A stretch of 64,000 nucleotides of DNA from Streptomyces zhaozhouensis (GCF_900230195.1 NZ_OCNE01000013.1:62001-126000); one strand, 5' to 3'. Positions 50,614 to 59,323 are shown, counted from the first letter of the stretch. Notes: generated by a model not told the origin, from the sequence alone. Translations and numbers: made by a program.

Positions 50614-51555
50614 CGCCTCGCCCGGCTGGTTCACGGGCTGGGGCGTGCCGCTCAGGTCGAGCACGAAGAGCGGCAGCCGCAGCCGGTCGGCCAGCGTCCT
50701 GGCCGGCCCGCCGTACCCGGCCAGCGAGAACGCCACCGGCAGCGCCGAGCCCAACTGGCCGTGCAGCCACAGCACCTCCAGCTCCCCGCCCTCGGTCGGC
50801 GCGGTGGAGGCGTTGACCAGGCCGACCACCGAGGGGCCGCGCAGATCGAGCCCCGACGCGGTCCTGGGCACGGCCGTGCGCACCCCGGAGAAGCCGAGCC
50901 AGCGCAGAAAGTGAGCCGCGCAGGCCACCGCGTCGTAGCCGGTGCGGATGGTCAACGGGCGGAACGGGCCCCGCCGCGCGCCGGGCCCCGCCGGGTCCTC
51001 GGCCGGCCCCGGGGCGCCGCGCGCCGCTCTGCGCCCCTGCGCGAAGTCACGGGCCGCGCTGCTGCCGGGCGGCCCCGGCGTGCGCGACCCGGGGCGCACG
51101 CCGTCCTCGGGCGCCTCGTGCGCCGGCGGCTGCTCGGCGTCCGGGGGAGCGCCCTCCGCGTCCTCCGCGCGCGCCTGCTCCGTTTTGGCCGAACTCGCCC
51201 CCTCCGGCGCGGCGTTCTCCCCCGACGCCCGCACGGCCGCCGGCCGCTGCCCCCCGTCCTCGGGCGGCCCGTCCCAGGCCGGCCCCGCCACCCGGGGAGC
51301 GGCCGGCGTCAGCCGCACCATCGCCCCGCAGGCGCAGTCGAAGCCGGGGCGGGGCCAGTGCCCGGAACGCCCGCAGGCAGGGCACTCCAACTCCGTCCAG
51401 GCGTCCGCCCAGGACCGGTGCGCCACCCGCACCGGCGCGCCGTCGCCCGCCACCGGGAGGGTCACGGGCGCGCCGCAGGCGCACGGGTACTCGGGCGGGA
51501 CATAGCGGTGCTCGCGCCGGCACACCGGGCATCGCAGCAACACGCTTCTGGCCAT
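50581..51555 (-). CDS. Double zinc-ribbon protein with C-terminal globular domain
   Basis: 324 residues. Two zinc ribbons lie at the start: LLRCPVCRREHRYVPPEYPC with ACG (about 6-28), then LECPACGRSGHWPRPGFDC with ACG (about 57-78). A disordered Pro/Ala/Glu-rich linker (about 90-200) leads to a globular end (GYDAVACAAHFLRWLGFSGV, TASGLDLRGPSVVGLVNAS, then LEVLWLHGQLG). That end resembles a restriction-endonuclease-like (Mrr-type) fold, but catalytic residues are not clear; this is a weak guess. GGGGGAG precedes ATG 51555. The 3' end overlaps xdhC. It is divergent from a DUF5955 gene. Confidence 0.78.
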   Translation of the reverse strand: MARSVLLRCPVCRREHRYVPPEYPCACGAPVTLPVAGDGAPVRVAHRSWADAWTELECPACGRSGHWPRPGFDCACGAMVRLTPAAPRVAGPAWDGPPEDGGQRPAAVRASGENAAPEGASSAKTEQARAEDAEGAPPDAEQPPAHEAPEDGVRPGSRTPGPPGSSAARDFAQGRRAARGAPGPAEDPAGPGARRGPFRPLTIRTGYDAVACAAHFLRWLGFSGVRTAVPRTASGLDLRGPSVVGLVNASTAPTEGGELEVLWLHGQLGSALPVAFSLAGYGGPARTLADRLRLPLFVLDLSGTPQPVNQPGEALLRHGVEVEP

Positions 51556-51833
51556 GGGCGCTCCCCCAACCGAACCTGATGAACGGACTCTCACACGCCC
51601 CCCGGCGGCTGGTCGAGTCCTGGCCACTTCGGACACCGCTTCTCAGCCCGTGACAGGGCCTCATTGTTCATCGGAATGTGACACGCGATCTAGCCCTCCG
51701 TATGGCGTGATGCGCGGACAGTGATATTTACTTTCCCTGCGGGGTTCTTCACCTTCTGACGCGTGTGAGCAGGAATCCCGCACGTTTCGGGTGGCTTTCT
51801 GAATGACGGGTAAACGGGCTAGGGGAGGGTTGG

Positions 51834-52214
51834 GTGGCAGGAGAAGCTGAGACGGCCGGACGGATGCGCACCGCACCGGTGGCCGGGCTCGACCCCCGGG
51901 TGACCACGCTGCGCGCCGCCGTTCACCGGCTGCGCCGCGAGTTGGGCGGGTACCGCGTCGCGTTGGCCGACCGCGAGGTCGCGATGGAGCGCCTGAGCCG
52001 GCTGGACGAGCTGTCGCTGGCGGGCGTTCCCGACGTCGAGACGCTGCGGCAGGCGCTGTTGGAGATCGCCGCCGCGCTGGGCTCGGTGAGCGCGCTGGCG
52101 CCGGCGGTCGCCGAGTTCCGCCGCGCGCTTGAGCTCTTCGGGGTCCCGCGCTTTCCGCCGGAGGAACCGCGCTGGGGCACCCCGCCGGGCGTGTGGCCGA
52201 AGGCCAGCCGCTGA
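51834..52214 (+). CDS. DUF5955-family protein
   Basis: A 126-residue helical protein. LDPRVTTLRAAVHRLRRELG, AMERLSRLDELSLAG and LRQALLEIAAALGSVSALAP are typical of a streptomycete-specific family (DUF5955) of unknown function. There is no membrane segment. GTG 51834 has AGGGGAGGG 5-8 nt upstream. The 278 bp between it and the divergent zinc-ribbon gene hold an AT-richer block near 51720-51740 that probably contains promoters. Confidence 0.8.
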   Translation: MAGEAETAGRMRTAPVAGLDPRVTTLRAAVHRLRRELGGYRVALADREVAMERLSRLDELSLAGVPDVETLRQALLEIAAALGSVSALAPAVAEFRRALELFGVPRFPPEEPRWGTPPGVWPKASR

Positions 52215-52440
52215 GCCCGGCGTCCTCGGGTCCGCCGGCAACCGTCAACGGGGGACGACGCGCCGCGAGTTCGGGGGAACGGCCGCGAACGGCGGCCCCG
52301 ACGCTCCGCGGTGGGGCCGCCCGCCGCCGCGCCCCTCTCCGCCGGCCGTGCGTCCCCGCCGCGGGGGCGACTTGCGGCCAAGTGGGGCGACGTGACGGGG
52401 AGCGCCCCCACGGCGTGGCGATCACGCCTAGTGTGGGCGC

Positions 52441-52755
52441 GTGCGACTGAGACTTGAGTTCTCCACGGAGCCCTTCGACCTCCGCGAGGCGCCGCCCCAC
52501 GCGCTGGTCGCCCGCGAGGTGGTCGGCGAGGCCGGCCTGGAGGCGGTGGAGGTCGGCCCGTTCGGCAACAGCGCCGAGGGCGATCGGGACGCGGTGATAG
52601 ACGCCGTCCACGTCCTGCTGCGCCGCGCGTTCGCCGCAGGCGCCACCCGGATATCCGTCCAGGTCGACGCCGTTGACGCGGGGGATGCCGTCGACGGTGG
52701 CGAGGGAGTCGAGGCCGGCTCGCCGCCGCCCGCCGACGGGGAGGGGTCCCGGTGA
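52441..52755 (+). CDS. Conserved small protein, unknown function
   Basis: 104 residues. RLRLEFSTEPFDLREAPPHA, AREVVGEAGLEAVEVGPFGN and LLRRAFAAGATRISVQVDAV define a short alpha/beta domain conserved in streptomycetes, which resembles small ferredoxin-like (MTH1187/thiamine-binding-type) folds only in a general way. The last 25 residues are disordered. GTG 52441; its stop overlaps the start of the following regulator (GTGA), so they are coupled. Confidence 0.78.
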   Translation: MRLRLEFSTEPFDLREAPPHALVAREVVGEAGLEAVEVGPFGNSAEGDRDAVIDAVHVLLRRAFAAGATRISVQVDAVDAGDAVDGGEGVEAGSPPPADGEGSR

Positions 52756-53198
52756 ACGCGGGGGAGGGCGGGCGTCGCCGGCCGTGGGGGCCGCCCGGGG
52801 CTCCCGAGGGGGCGGAGGCGGCGGACGAGCTGCCGCCGTCCGAGGAGGAACGCTTTCTGGCCGCGCTCGGACCGTTGTTGACCGCCATCGGCGGGGAGTT
52901 GGTCGATCCGCTGGAGGCCGGCGAGGACGACGTGCCGCTGTGCTGGGACGGGGCGGCGGTGGCCGCCGTGCGGCTGCCGCTTCTGTCGGACTCGCTCGAC
53001 CACCTGCTGGACGACCTGCGCCGCCGCCACGGCCGCCCGCTGGCCGAGCTGGACCGCAGGACCAAGCAGCGGATCGTCAGCAGCCTGGAGCGGCGCGGCG
53101 CGTTCGCCCTGCGGCACGGGGTGGAGACGGTCGCGGCGGCGCTCGGCGTCAGCCGGTTCACCGTCTACAACTACCTCAACCGGACCACCGGCGGCTGA
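52752..53198 (+). CDS. Helix-turn-helix regulator, DauR-type HTH
   Basis: 148 residues. The C-terminal part LDRRTKQRIVSSLERRGAFA, LRHGVETVAAALGVSRFTVY and NYLNRT is an HTH_22-type DNA-binding domain as in DauR/YheO proteins; the N-terminal half lacks a PAS-like sensor and is mostly acidic. GTG 52752 overlaps the preceding stop. It lies 87 bp before the urate-degradation operon and may regulate it together with the PucR and IclR proteins of this region (inference). Confidence 0.85.
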   Translation: MNAGEGGRRRPWGPPGAPEGAEAADELPPSEEERFLAALGPLLTAIGGELVDPLEAGEDDVPLCWDGAAVAAVRLPLLSDSLDHLLDDLRRRHGRPLAELDRRTKQRIVSSLERRGAFALRHGVETVAAALGVSRFTVYNYLNRTTGG

Positions 53199-53237
53199 GC
53201 CCGGAGGGCGCCTCGACGCGGACACGCGCTCCCCGAC

Positions 53238-53278
53238 TTCAACAAACTGTTGACACCCGGGGGCGGGTGCGGCTTACT
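53238..53278 (+). promoter_or_regulatory. Operator and promoter of the uraDH-uricase operon
   Basis: TTCAACAAACTGTTGAC (53238-53254) contains the perfect dyad TCAACA-AAC-TGTTGA and overlaps a consensus -35 TTGACA (53250-53255). After a 17-bp spacer, CTTACT (53273-53278) is a weak -10 ending 6 nt before the ATG, so the mRNA is probably leaderless. The same TTCAAC-N3-CTGTTG pattern occurs at 63699-63715 in the allR-allB promoter region. Confidence 0.7.
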
Positions 53279-53284
53279 GGATCG

Positions 53285-54136
53285 ATGACCTCGCCTGCCC
53301 ATCCGGGGCTGACCTGGCTCAATCACGCGGGCGCCGGCGCCGTCCGGGACTCCCTGCACGCCGTCTGCGCCTCCCGCGCCTGGACCGAACGACTGCTGCA
53401 CGCCCGCCCGTTCGCCCATCTGGACGCGCTGCTCAGCGAGCAGGACGCGGCCGTGGCCGACCTGACGGCCGAGGAGTTCGAGGCGGCGGTCGCCGCCCAC
53501 CCGCCGATCGGCCGGCCCCGGCCGGGCGACCCGGCCTCGACACGGGAGCAGGGCGGGCTCGCCGACGCCGACGACCAGCTCAGAGCCGAGCTGCTCGACC
53601 TCAACCTCACCTATCGGGAGCGGTTCGGCCGCACCTTTCTGCTCTGCGCCACCGGTCTCTCGGGGGAACGGATGCGGGACGCGCTGCGTGCCCGGCTCGC
53701 ACACGAGCCCGCCCGTGAAGCCGCTGTGGCCCGCGGCGAGTTGGGTCGGATCAACCGGCTGCGGCTCACCCGCCTCGCGGAGAGCGAGGTCACCGTCTCC
53801 ACCCATGTGCTGGACACCAGCCTGGGCCGCCCGGCCGCCGGGATCGCCGTGCGGCTCGCCGTCCGCGACGCCCGGCGCGGGGACGCGGAGGGCTGGCGGC
53901 CCCACGGCGAGGGGCGCACGGACGCCGACGGGCGCCTGGCGACGCTGCCGGCGCTCCCCGGCGGCGCGGTGGCCGCGCGGCTGACCTTCGCCGTGGAGCC
54001 CTATCTGACCAGGGGCGGCACCGGCGCCGCGTTCTTCCCCGAGGCCACCGTGGTCTTCGCGGTCACCGTCGGCGAGCGCTACCACATCCCGCTGCTGCTC
54101 AACCCGTTCGGCTATTCCGTCTACCGAGGGAGTTGA
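53285..54136 (+). CDS. uraD: OHCU decarboxylase-HIU hydrolase fusion (UraD-UraH)
   Basis: 283 residues in one open frame. Residues 1-160 form the OHCU decarboxylase (LTWLNHAGAGAVRDSLHAVC, the active-site AAHPPIGRP, and LTYRERFGRTFLLCATGLSG). Residues 170-283 form the transthyretin-like 5-hydroxyisourate hydrolase (STHVLDTSLGRPAAGI and the terminal YRGS signature). Together they convert 5-hydroxyisourate to S-allantoin after uricase. In most streptomycetes I know these are separate genes; here only about 8 residues link them. The order is decarboxylase then hydrolase. Confidence 0.93.
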   Translation: MTSPAHPGLTWLNHAGAGAVRDSLHAVCASRAWTERLLHARPFAHLDALLSEQDAAVADLTAEEFEAAVAAHPPIGRPRPGDPASTREQGGLADADDQLRAELLDLNLTYRERFGRTFLLCATGLSGERMRDALRARLAHEPAREAAVARGELGRINRLRLTRLAESEVTVSTHVLDTSLGRPAAGIAVRLAVRDARRGDAEGWRPHGEGRTDADGRLATLPALPGGAVAARLTFAVEPYLTRGGTGAAFFPEATVVFAVTVGERYHIPLLLNPFGYSVYRGS

Positions 54137-54141
54137 CCACG

Positions 54142-55032
54142 ATGCCGGTGCTCGGGCAGAACCAGTACGGCAAGGCGCAGGTCCGGCTGGTGCGCGTCGC
54201 CAGGGCGACCAGGACCCATCGGCTGACCGATCTGACCGTCTCCGTCGCCCTCTCCGGCACGCTGGACGACGCCCATCTCGTGGGCTCCAACGCGTCGGTG
54301 CTGCCGACGGACTCGATCAAGAACACCGTCTACGTCCTCGCCAGGGAACGCGGCGTCGCCTCGCCCGAGTCCTTCGCCGCCGAGCTGGCGACGCACTTCG
54401 TCGCGTCCCAGCGCCCCGTGCGCCGCGCCGTGGTGGACGTCGAGGAGCACCTGTGGGAGCGGCTGGGCGACCACTCCTTCGCGCGGTCCGGACGGGAGAC
54501 CAGGACCGCGCGGGTCTGCCGCGAGGGCGGGCGTTCCGAGGTGCTGAGCGGGCTGACCGGGCTGACGCTGCTCAACACCACGGACTCCGAGTTCCACGGC
54601 TTCGCCACGGACCCGTACACCACGCTCGCCGAGACCACCGACCGGGTGCTCGCCACCGAGGTGACCGCCCGCTGGCGACACCGCGCCGAGCGGCCGGAGG
54701 AGATCGCCGAGACGGACTGGAACGCCGCCTACGCCGACGCCAGGCGGCGACTCCTCGCGGCCTTCGCGGGGACCTACTCCTACTCGCTCCAACAGACGCT
54801 CTACGCCATGGGTTCCGCGGTGATCGAAGATCTTCCCGGAGTGCTGGAGATACGGCTGTCGCTGCCCAACAAGCATCACTTCCTGGTCGACCTGAGTCCG
54901 TTCGGAGTGGAGAACGGGACCGGCGACGGCGCCGTCTATCTGGCCGCCGACCGCCCCTTCGGCCTGATCGAGGCCACCGTGCTGCGCGAGGGTGCCGAGG
55001 AGCGCATCCCGACCGGACCGGCCGGCCCCTGA
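54142..55032 (+). CDS. pucL: Urate oxidase (uricase)
   Basis: 296 residues of the cofactor-free uricase tunnel fold. VLGQNQYGKAQVRLVRVAR at the N-terminus, PTDSIKNTVYVLARE with the conserved Thr-Asp-Ser-Lys-Asn, TTDSEFHGFATDPYTTL in the middle and LSLPNKHHFLVDLSPFG near the end are standard motifs. It oxidises urate to 5-hydroxyisourate, which the upstream fusion protein processes. ATG 54142 follows the fusion stop by 5 bp with GAGGGAG upstream. Confidence 0.97.
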   Translation: MPVLGQNQYGKAQVRLVRVARATRTHRLTDLTVSVALSGTLDDAHLVGSNASVLPTDSIKNTVYVLARERGVASPESFAAELATHFVASQRPVRRAVVDVEEHLWERLGDHSFARSGRETRTARVCREGGRSEVLSGLTGLTLLNTTDSEFHGFATDPYTTLAETTDRVLATEVTARWRHRAERPEEIAETDWNAAYADARRRLLAAFAGTYSYSLQQTLYAMGSAVIEDLPGVLEIRLSLPNKHHFLVDLSPFGVENGTGDGAVYLAADRPFGLIEATVLREGAEERIPTGPAGP

Positions 55033-55053
55033 CCGCCTCGAACGCCCGCCTCC

Positions 55054-55108
55054 GCGCACCCGCCCTCGCACCCGCCCCACGTACCCGACCCCGCGCACCC
55101 GCCCTCGC
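55054..55108 (+). repeat. 16-bp direct repeat in uricase-deaminase spacer
   Basis: GCGCACCCGCCCTCGC occurs at 55054-55069 and 55093-55108, 39 bp apart, within C-rich non-coding sequence. No gene is seen in the 113-bp spacer. Confidence 0.8.
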
Positions 55109-55145
55109 GCCCCCCCACCCCGTTCCCCGACTCCAGGAGCGCCCC

Positions 55146-56561
55146 GTGACGGACAGCCAGACCGACCGGTCGCCGCGTGTCCCGCCGTCCGAGCACCCCT
55201 CGTGGGTGATCGAGAACTGCGCCATCGCGACCATGGACGACGATGTGGAGTACACCAGTGGTCATCTGGTGGTCGGCGGCAACCGGCTGCTCGCCGTCGG
55301 CCCCGGGCCGGCCCCCGAGCGGTACCGCTCCGCCGCGGCCCGCGTGCTGGACGCGACCGGGCAGCTGGCCACCCCGGGACTCGTCAACACCCACCACCAC
55401 TTCTACCAGTGGCTGACCAGGGGCCTGGCGCAGGACTCCCACCTCTTCGACTGGCTGGTGGAGCTGTACCCGACCTGGGCCAGGATCGACGCGCCGATGC
55501 TGGGCGCCGCCGCCCGCGCCTCGCTGGCGATGATGGCGCGCGGCGGCGTCACCACCGCCTTCGACCACCACTACGTCTTCCCCGCCGGCGCCGGCGACCT
55601 GCTCGGCGCCGAGATCGAGGCGGCCCGCGAGCTGGGCGTGCGCCTCACCGCGGCCAGGGGCTCGATGGACCTGGGCGCCTCGGACGGCGGGCTGCCCCCG
55701 GACTTCGCGGTGGAGAGCACCGAGGCGGCGCTGCGCGCCACCGAGGAGGCCGTCGCCGCCCACCACGACCCGGCGCCCGACGCGATGCTGCGCATCGCGG
55801 TCGCGCCCTGCTCCCCGTTCTCCGTCACCACCGAACTGATGCGTGAGTCGGCCGCGTTGGCCCGCCGGCTGGGGGTGCGGCTGCACACCCACGGCTCCGA
55901 GACCGCCGAGGAGAGCGCGTTCTGCCGGGAGCGCTTCGGGATGGGCCCGACCGAGTACTTCGAGGAGACCGGCTGGCTCGGCGAGGACGTGTGGATGGCG
56001 CACTGCGTGCACATGACGGACGCGGACATCGCCGCCTTCGCCCGCACCGGCACCGGCGTCGCGCACTGCCCCTCGTCCAACGCCCGGCTGGCCGCCGGCA
56101 TCGCCCGGGTCCCTGAGCTGCTGGCCGCCGGCGTGCCCGTGGGCCTCGGCGTGGACGGCACCGCGTCCAACGAGGCGGGCGAACTGCGCACCGAGCTGCG
56201 CAACGCGCTGCTGGTGCAGCGTCTGGGGCCCTCGCGCGAGCGGGCGTTGAGCGCCCGGCAGGCGCTGCGTCTCGGCACGCTCGGGGGCGCCGAGGTGCTG
56301 GGGCGCCGGGAGGAGCTCGGCTCGCTGGAGGCGGGGAAACTGGCCGACGTGGTGCTGTGGCGCCTGGACGGTTTGGGCCACTCCACCATCGAGGACCCGG
56401 TGGCGGCCCTGGTGCTCGGCCCGCCGGCGCCCGTGGCGCTCTCGCTGGTCAACGGCGTGCCGGTGGTGGAGGACGACACGCTGCTCACCGCCGACGAGGC
56501 AGCGGTCGCGGCGGAGGCGCGGGCCCAGGCGCGCCGCCTGGCCGCACGCGCGGCCGGCTGA
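55146..56561 (+). CDS. 8-oxoguanine deaminase
   Basis: A 471-residue amidohydrolase. GLVNTHHHFYQWLTRGLAQD (about 80-99) has the HxH-type metal motif; LHTHGSETAEE, MAHCVHMT and GVDGTASNEAGELRTE supply the remaining ligands and substrate loop. This pattern matches the 8-oxoguanine deaminase group of the COG0402 family rather than ordinary guanine deaminase. The product, urate, feeds the upstream uricase, which explains its place in the operon. GTG 55146 has AGGAG about 6 nt upstream. Confidence 0.9.
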   Translation: MTDSQTDRSPRVPPSEHPSWVIENCAIATMDDDVEYTSGHLVVGGNRLLAVGPGPAPERYRSAAARVLDATGQLATPGLVNTHHHFYQWLTRGLAQDSHLFDWLVELYPTWARIDAPMLGAAARASLAMMARGGVTTAFDHHYVFPAGAGDLLGAEIEAARELGVRLTAARGSMDLGASDGGLPPDFAVESTEAALRATEEAVAAHHDPAPDAMLRIAVAPCSPFSVTTELMRESAALARRLGVRLHTHGSETAEESAFCRERFGMGPTEYFEETGWLGEDVWMAHCVHMTDADIAAFARTGTGVAHCPSSNARLAAGIARVPELLAAGVPVGLGVDGTASNEAGELRTELRNALLVQRLGPSRERALSARQALRLGTLGGAEVLGRREELGSLEAGKLADVVLWRLDGLGHSTIEDPVAALVLGPPAPVALSLVNGVPVVEDDTLLTADEAAVAAEARAQARRLAARAAG

Positions 56562-56630
56562 CGGAAAGTTCACACGGCCTTAAGGCGCCGCAATGGCGTC
56601 CCGCGCGCCGTTGCCGCAGGATGCCGGGCC

Positions 56631-57899
56631 ATGACCATCGACGAGAGGCACCACGACCGCCGCCGGCTGCGGCAGTTCCTCGACGGAAGGGCACGCGCCG
56701 AGGGCGTCGAACGCCGGGTGCTGCTGCGGCTGTTGGCGGCCGGCGGGGCGCTGGGCGCCGCCGGCGCCACCCTCGGCGCCGCGCGCCCGGCGCGCACCGC
56801 CGACGACCCGGCGCCCGGCATCCTCAAGCCGCTGCCCGAGGACGCCTTCACCGTGCACGGAACCAACGCGGAGACCCGCTGGTCCGCGCTGCGGAACACC
56901 GGCTTCCACACGCCCAACGCCCTGTTCTTCGTGCGGAACCACACCGCCACCCCCGTCCTGTCCGCCGACGACTGGCGGCTGACCGTCTGGGGTGACGGGG
57001 TGCGCGCGGGTTCCGTGGAGTTCGGCCTGGACGAGCTGCGGTCGCTGCCCGCGACCGAGCACACCGCCGCCGTGGAGTGCGCCGGCAACGGGCGCGGTTT
57101 CTTCGCCTCCCAGCAGGGCGAGACGGTCTCGGGCACCGCCTGGCGGCTGGGCGCCATCGGTGTGGCCCGCTGGCGCGGGGTGCGGCTGGCCGAGGTGCTG
57201 CGCCGGTCCGGGCTGCGTCCGGAGGCCGTCGACGTCCAACCGCGCGGCCTCGACGCCCCCTACGAGGACTCCTCGGGCAATCAGCTGGGCCGGGTGCGCC
57301 GCCCGCTGCCGCTGGCCAAGGCGCTGGACGACGTGCTGCTGGCCTACGAGATGAACGGCGAGCCGCTGCCGCCCGACCACGGCAGTCCCGTCCGGGTGGT
57401 GGTGCCGTCCTGGGTCGGGATCGCGTCGATCAAGTGGGTCGGGGACATCGAGGTCTCCACCGTTCCGCTCTACTCGCCGTGGAACACCGACCTCTACCGG
57501 CTCTTCGGGCCCGGCCATCCCGAGGGCGGCTCGGCGCCGTTGACCCGGCAGACCCTCAAGAGCGCCTTCGAGCTCGACTGGGACGCGTCGCTGACGGCCG
57601 GCGTGCCCCAGAAGCTCACCGGGCGCTCCTGGTCGGGCGCGGCGCCGATCCGGTCGGTCGAGGTCAGCGTGGACGGGGGAGCGCGCTGGCGGCCCGCACG
57701 CCTGCGGGACGCGCCGCGCGCCGACCGCTGGGTGCGCTGGTCGGTGCCGTGGACGCCCACCGCCCCGGGGCCCGCGACGCTGCTGGCCAGGGCCACCGAC
57801 GCGACCGGCGCCCGCCAGCCGGAGCGGACCGCCTTCAACGAGCAGGGCTATCTCTTCGACGCCGTCGTCCACCATCCGGTGCGGGTGACCGCCGCCTGA
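56631..57899 (+). CDS. Sulfite oxidase-type molybdenum enzyme
   Basis: 422 residues. The oxidoreductase molybdopterin domain has VECAGNGRGFFASQQGET (about 145-162), whose cysteine ligates molybdenum, and SWVGIASIKWVGDIEVST; a C-terminal Mo-co dimerisation domain (SVEVSVDGGARWRPARL) follows. It oxidises sulfite to sulfate, which could detoxify sulfite from sulfonate use or cysteine oxidation. An N-terminal RRVLLRLLAAGGALGAAG resembles a Tat signal, but a cytoplasmic location cannot be excluded. It shares Moco supply with the xanthine dehydrogenase of this region. Confidence 0.92.
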   Translation: MTIDERHHDRRRLRQFLDGRARAEGVERRVLLRLLAAGGALGAAGATLGAARPARTADDPAPGILKPLPEDAFTVHGTNAETRWSALRNTGFHTPNALFFVRNHTATPVLSADDWRLTVWGDGVRAGSVEFGLDELRSLPATEHTAAVECAGNGRGFFASQQGETVSGTAWRLGAIGVARWRGVRLAEVLRRSGLRPEAVDVQPRGLDAPYEDSSGNQLGRVRRPLPLAKALDDVLLAYEMNGEPLPPDHGSPVRVVVPSWVGIASIKWVGDIEVSTVPLYSPWNTDLYRLFGPGHPEGGSAPLTRQTLKSAFELDWDASLTAGVPQKLTGRSWSGAAPIRSVEVSVDGGARWRPARLRDAPRADRWVRWSVPWTPTAPGPATLLARATDATGARQPERTAFNEQGYLFDAVVHHPVRVTAA

Positions 57900-57914
57900 C
57901 CGCGCGCCCGGTCG

Positions 57915-57937
57915 ACGCCCCCGCGCCACGGGGGCGT
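57915..57937. terminator. Hairpin between sulfite oxidase and Lrp genes
   Basis: ACGCCCCCG and CGGGGGCGT form a perfect 9-bp stem with a 5-nt loop, between the convergent genes. Confidence 0.65.
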
Positions 57938-58417
57938 TCAGCCGTCGTCCGCCCCGCCCAGCGGGGTCAGCACCTGGGTGACGGTCCGCTGGTAGATCAC
58001 GGAAGACCGGAAGTCCACCACCTCGCGCCGGGCGCTGACCCGGTCCATCAGGAAGGCGTGCAGGTCCTCGATGGTGGGCACGGCGACATGGATCACGAAG
58101 TCCTCGTCGCCGGAGACCACCAGCACCGACAGCACCTCGGGCAGCCCGGAGAGATAGCCGCGGAAGCTGGTGATCACCTCCCGGCTGAGCGGTCGCAGCC
58201 GCGCGAAGATCAGGGCCTGCAGCGAACGGCCGAGCGCCCTCGGGTCGACGGCCGCGTGGTAGCCGGTGATGATCCCCCGGGCCCGCAGGTTGCGCACCCG
58301 CTCCAGACAGGTCGAGGGCGCGATGCCGGTCAGCCGCGCGAGCTCACGGTTGGTGAGCCGTGCGTCACGCTGGAGATGGCCGAGGAGCGCCGAATCAGTG
58401 TCGTCCATGGTCGCCAT
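57938..58417 (-). CDS. Lrp/AsnC-family regulator
   Basis: 159 residues. DSALLGHLQRDARLTNRELA and LTGIAPSTCLERVRNLRARG form the AsnC-type helix-turn-helix (about 10-55), followed by the RAM effector domain (LSVLVVSGDEDFVIHVAVPT, then VYQRT-like VIYQRTVTQ). Such proteins respond to amino acids. ATG 58417 was chosen over ATG 58408. It is divergent from a methyltransferase gene with 98 bp between them, and may control it. Confidence 0.92.
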   Translation of the reverse strand: MATMDDTDSALLGHLQRDARLTNRELARLTGIAPSTCLERVRNLRARGIITGYHAAVDPRALGRSLQALIFARLRPLSREVITSFRGYLSGLPEVLSVLVVSGDEDFVIHVAVPTIEDLHAFLMDRVSARREVVDFRSSVIYQRTVTQVLTPLGGADDG

Positions 58418-58515
58418 TCTGCGGCCAACTCCGAACAGAATTCGGTCAGTCCTCCACGCGGGCGTACTTCGGGCTAGGTTCGTGGCCCGCCGCCCCAACC
58501 GTGGAAGGGGACACC

Positions 58516-59298
58516 ATGCCGCCCACCACCCTCGCCGTCGACCACTACGACCGGCTGCTCGCGGAGCACTACACCTGGATGTTGGGCGGCGACCTTCCGG
58601 ATCTCGTCGCGGGGCAGCGGGCGCTGCTCGCCGAGTGGGGCGTGCTGCCGGACGGCGCGGGACGGCGGGCGGTGGACCTGGGCTGCGGGCCGGGGCACAC
58701 CAGCCTGGCGCTGGCCGCGCTCGGCTTCGCGACGGTGCTCGCCGTCGACCTGAGCCGGCCGCTGCTGGAGGAGTTGGGCCGGCACGCGGCCGAGGTGCCG
58801 GCCGTGCGGCCGGTCCACGCCGACCTGCGCACCGCGCTGCGCGAGCACGTCGGCCGGGGCACGGCGGACGCGGTGGTCTGCCTCGGCGACACGCTGACCC
58901 ACCTGCCGACCAGGGGCGACGTGGCGGCGCTGCTCAACGACATCGCCGCCGCCCTCACTCCCGACGGCACGGTGGTGCTCTCCTACCGCGATCTGACCGT
59001 TCCGCTCACCGGGACCGACCGTTTCCTTCCGGTACGGGCCACGGAGGATCGGATCATGACGTGTTTTCTGGAGTACCCGGACGACTTCGACGACTACACG
59101 GTGGTCGTCCACGACCTGGTGCACGTCCGTGAGCGGGTGGGGGAGGACTGGACACTGAAGACCGGGAGTTACCGCAAGCTGCGGGTCTCCCACGAGTGGG
59201 TGCTGCGTCAGTGCGCGACCGCCGGACTGCGGGTGGTCGACGAGCGCGCGGGGCACGGCGGGGTGTCGCGGACGGTGGTGCTGCGGCTCGCCGGCTGA
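58516..59298 (+). CDS. Class I SAM-dependent methyltransferase
   Basis: 260 residues. AVDLGCGPGHTSLALAALGF (about 53-72) is the SAM-binding motif I, DAVVCLGDTLTHLP the following acidic/post-I region and the fold ends with GHGGVSRTVVLRLAG. Substrate unknown; small-molecule methyltransferases of this shape are common. GGAAGGGG lies about 6 nt before ATG 58516. The gene ends in a hairpin that overlaps its stop codon. Confidence 0.87.
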   Translation: MPPTTLAVDHYDRLLAEHYTWMLGGDLPDLVAGQRALLAEWGVLPDGAGRRAVDLGCGPGHTSLALAALGFATVLAVDLSRPLLEELGRHAAEVPAVRPVHADLRTALREHVGRGTADAVVCLGDTLTHLPTRGDVAALLNDIAAALTPDGTVVLSYRDLTVPLTGTDRFLPVRATEDRIMTCFLEYPDDFDDYTVVVHDLVHVRERVGEDWTLKTGSYRKLRVSHEWVLRQCATAGLRVVDERAGHGGVSRTVVLRLAG

Positions 59299-59313
59299 GC
59301 GGCCGGCGAGCCG
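59284..59313. terminator. Hairpin overlapping methyltransferase stop codon
   Basis: CGGCTCGCCGGC and GCCGGCGAGCCG form a perfect 12-bp stem; the 6-nt loop contains the TGA stop of the methyltransferase. It lies just before the convergent end of aceB. Confidence 0.7.
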
Positions 59314-59323
59314 GCGGCGCCCC

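Noticed and set aside
55033..55145. Possible CRISPR-like or mobile repeat from the 16-bp duplication.
   Set aside because: Only two copies, C-rich, with no spacers, palindromes or nearby transposase or cas genes.
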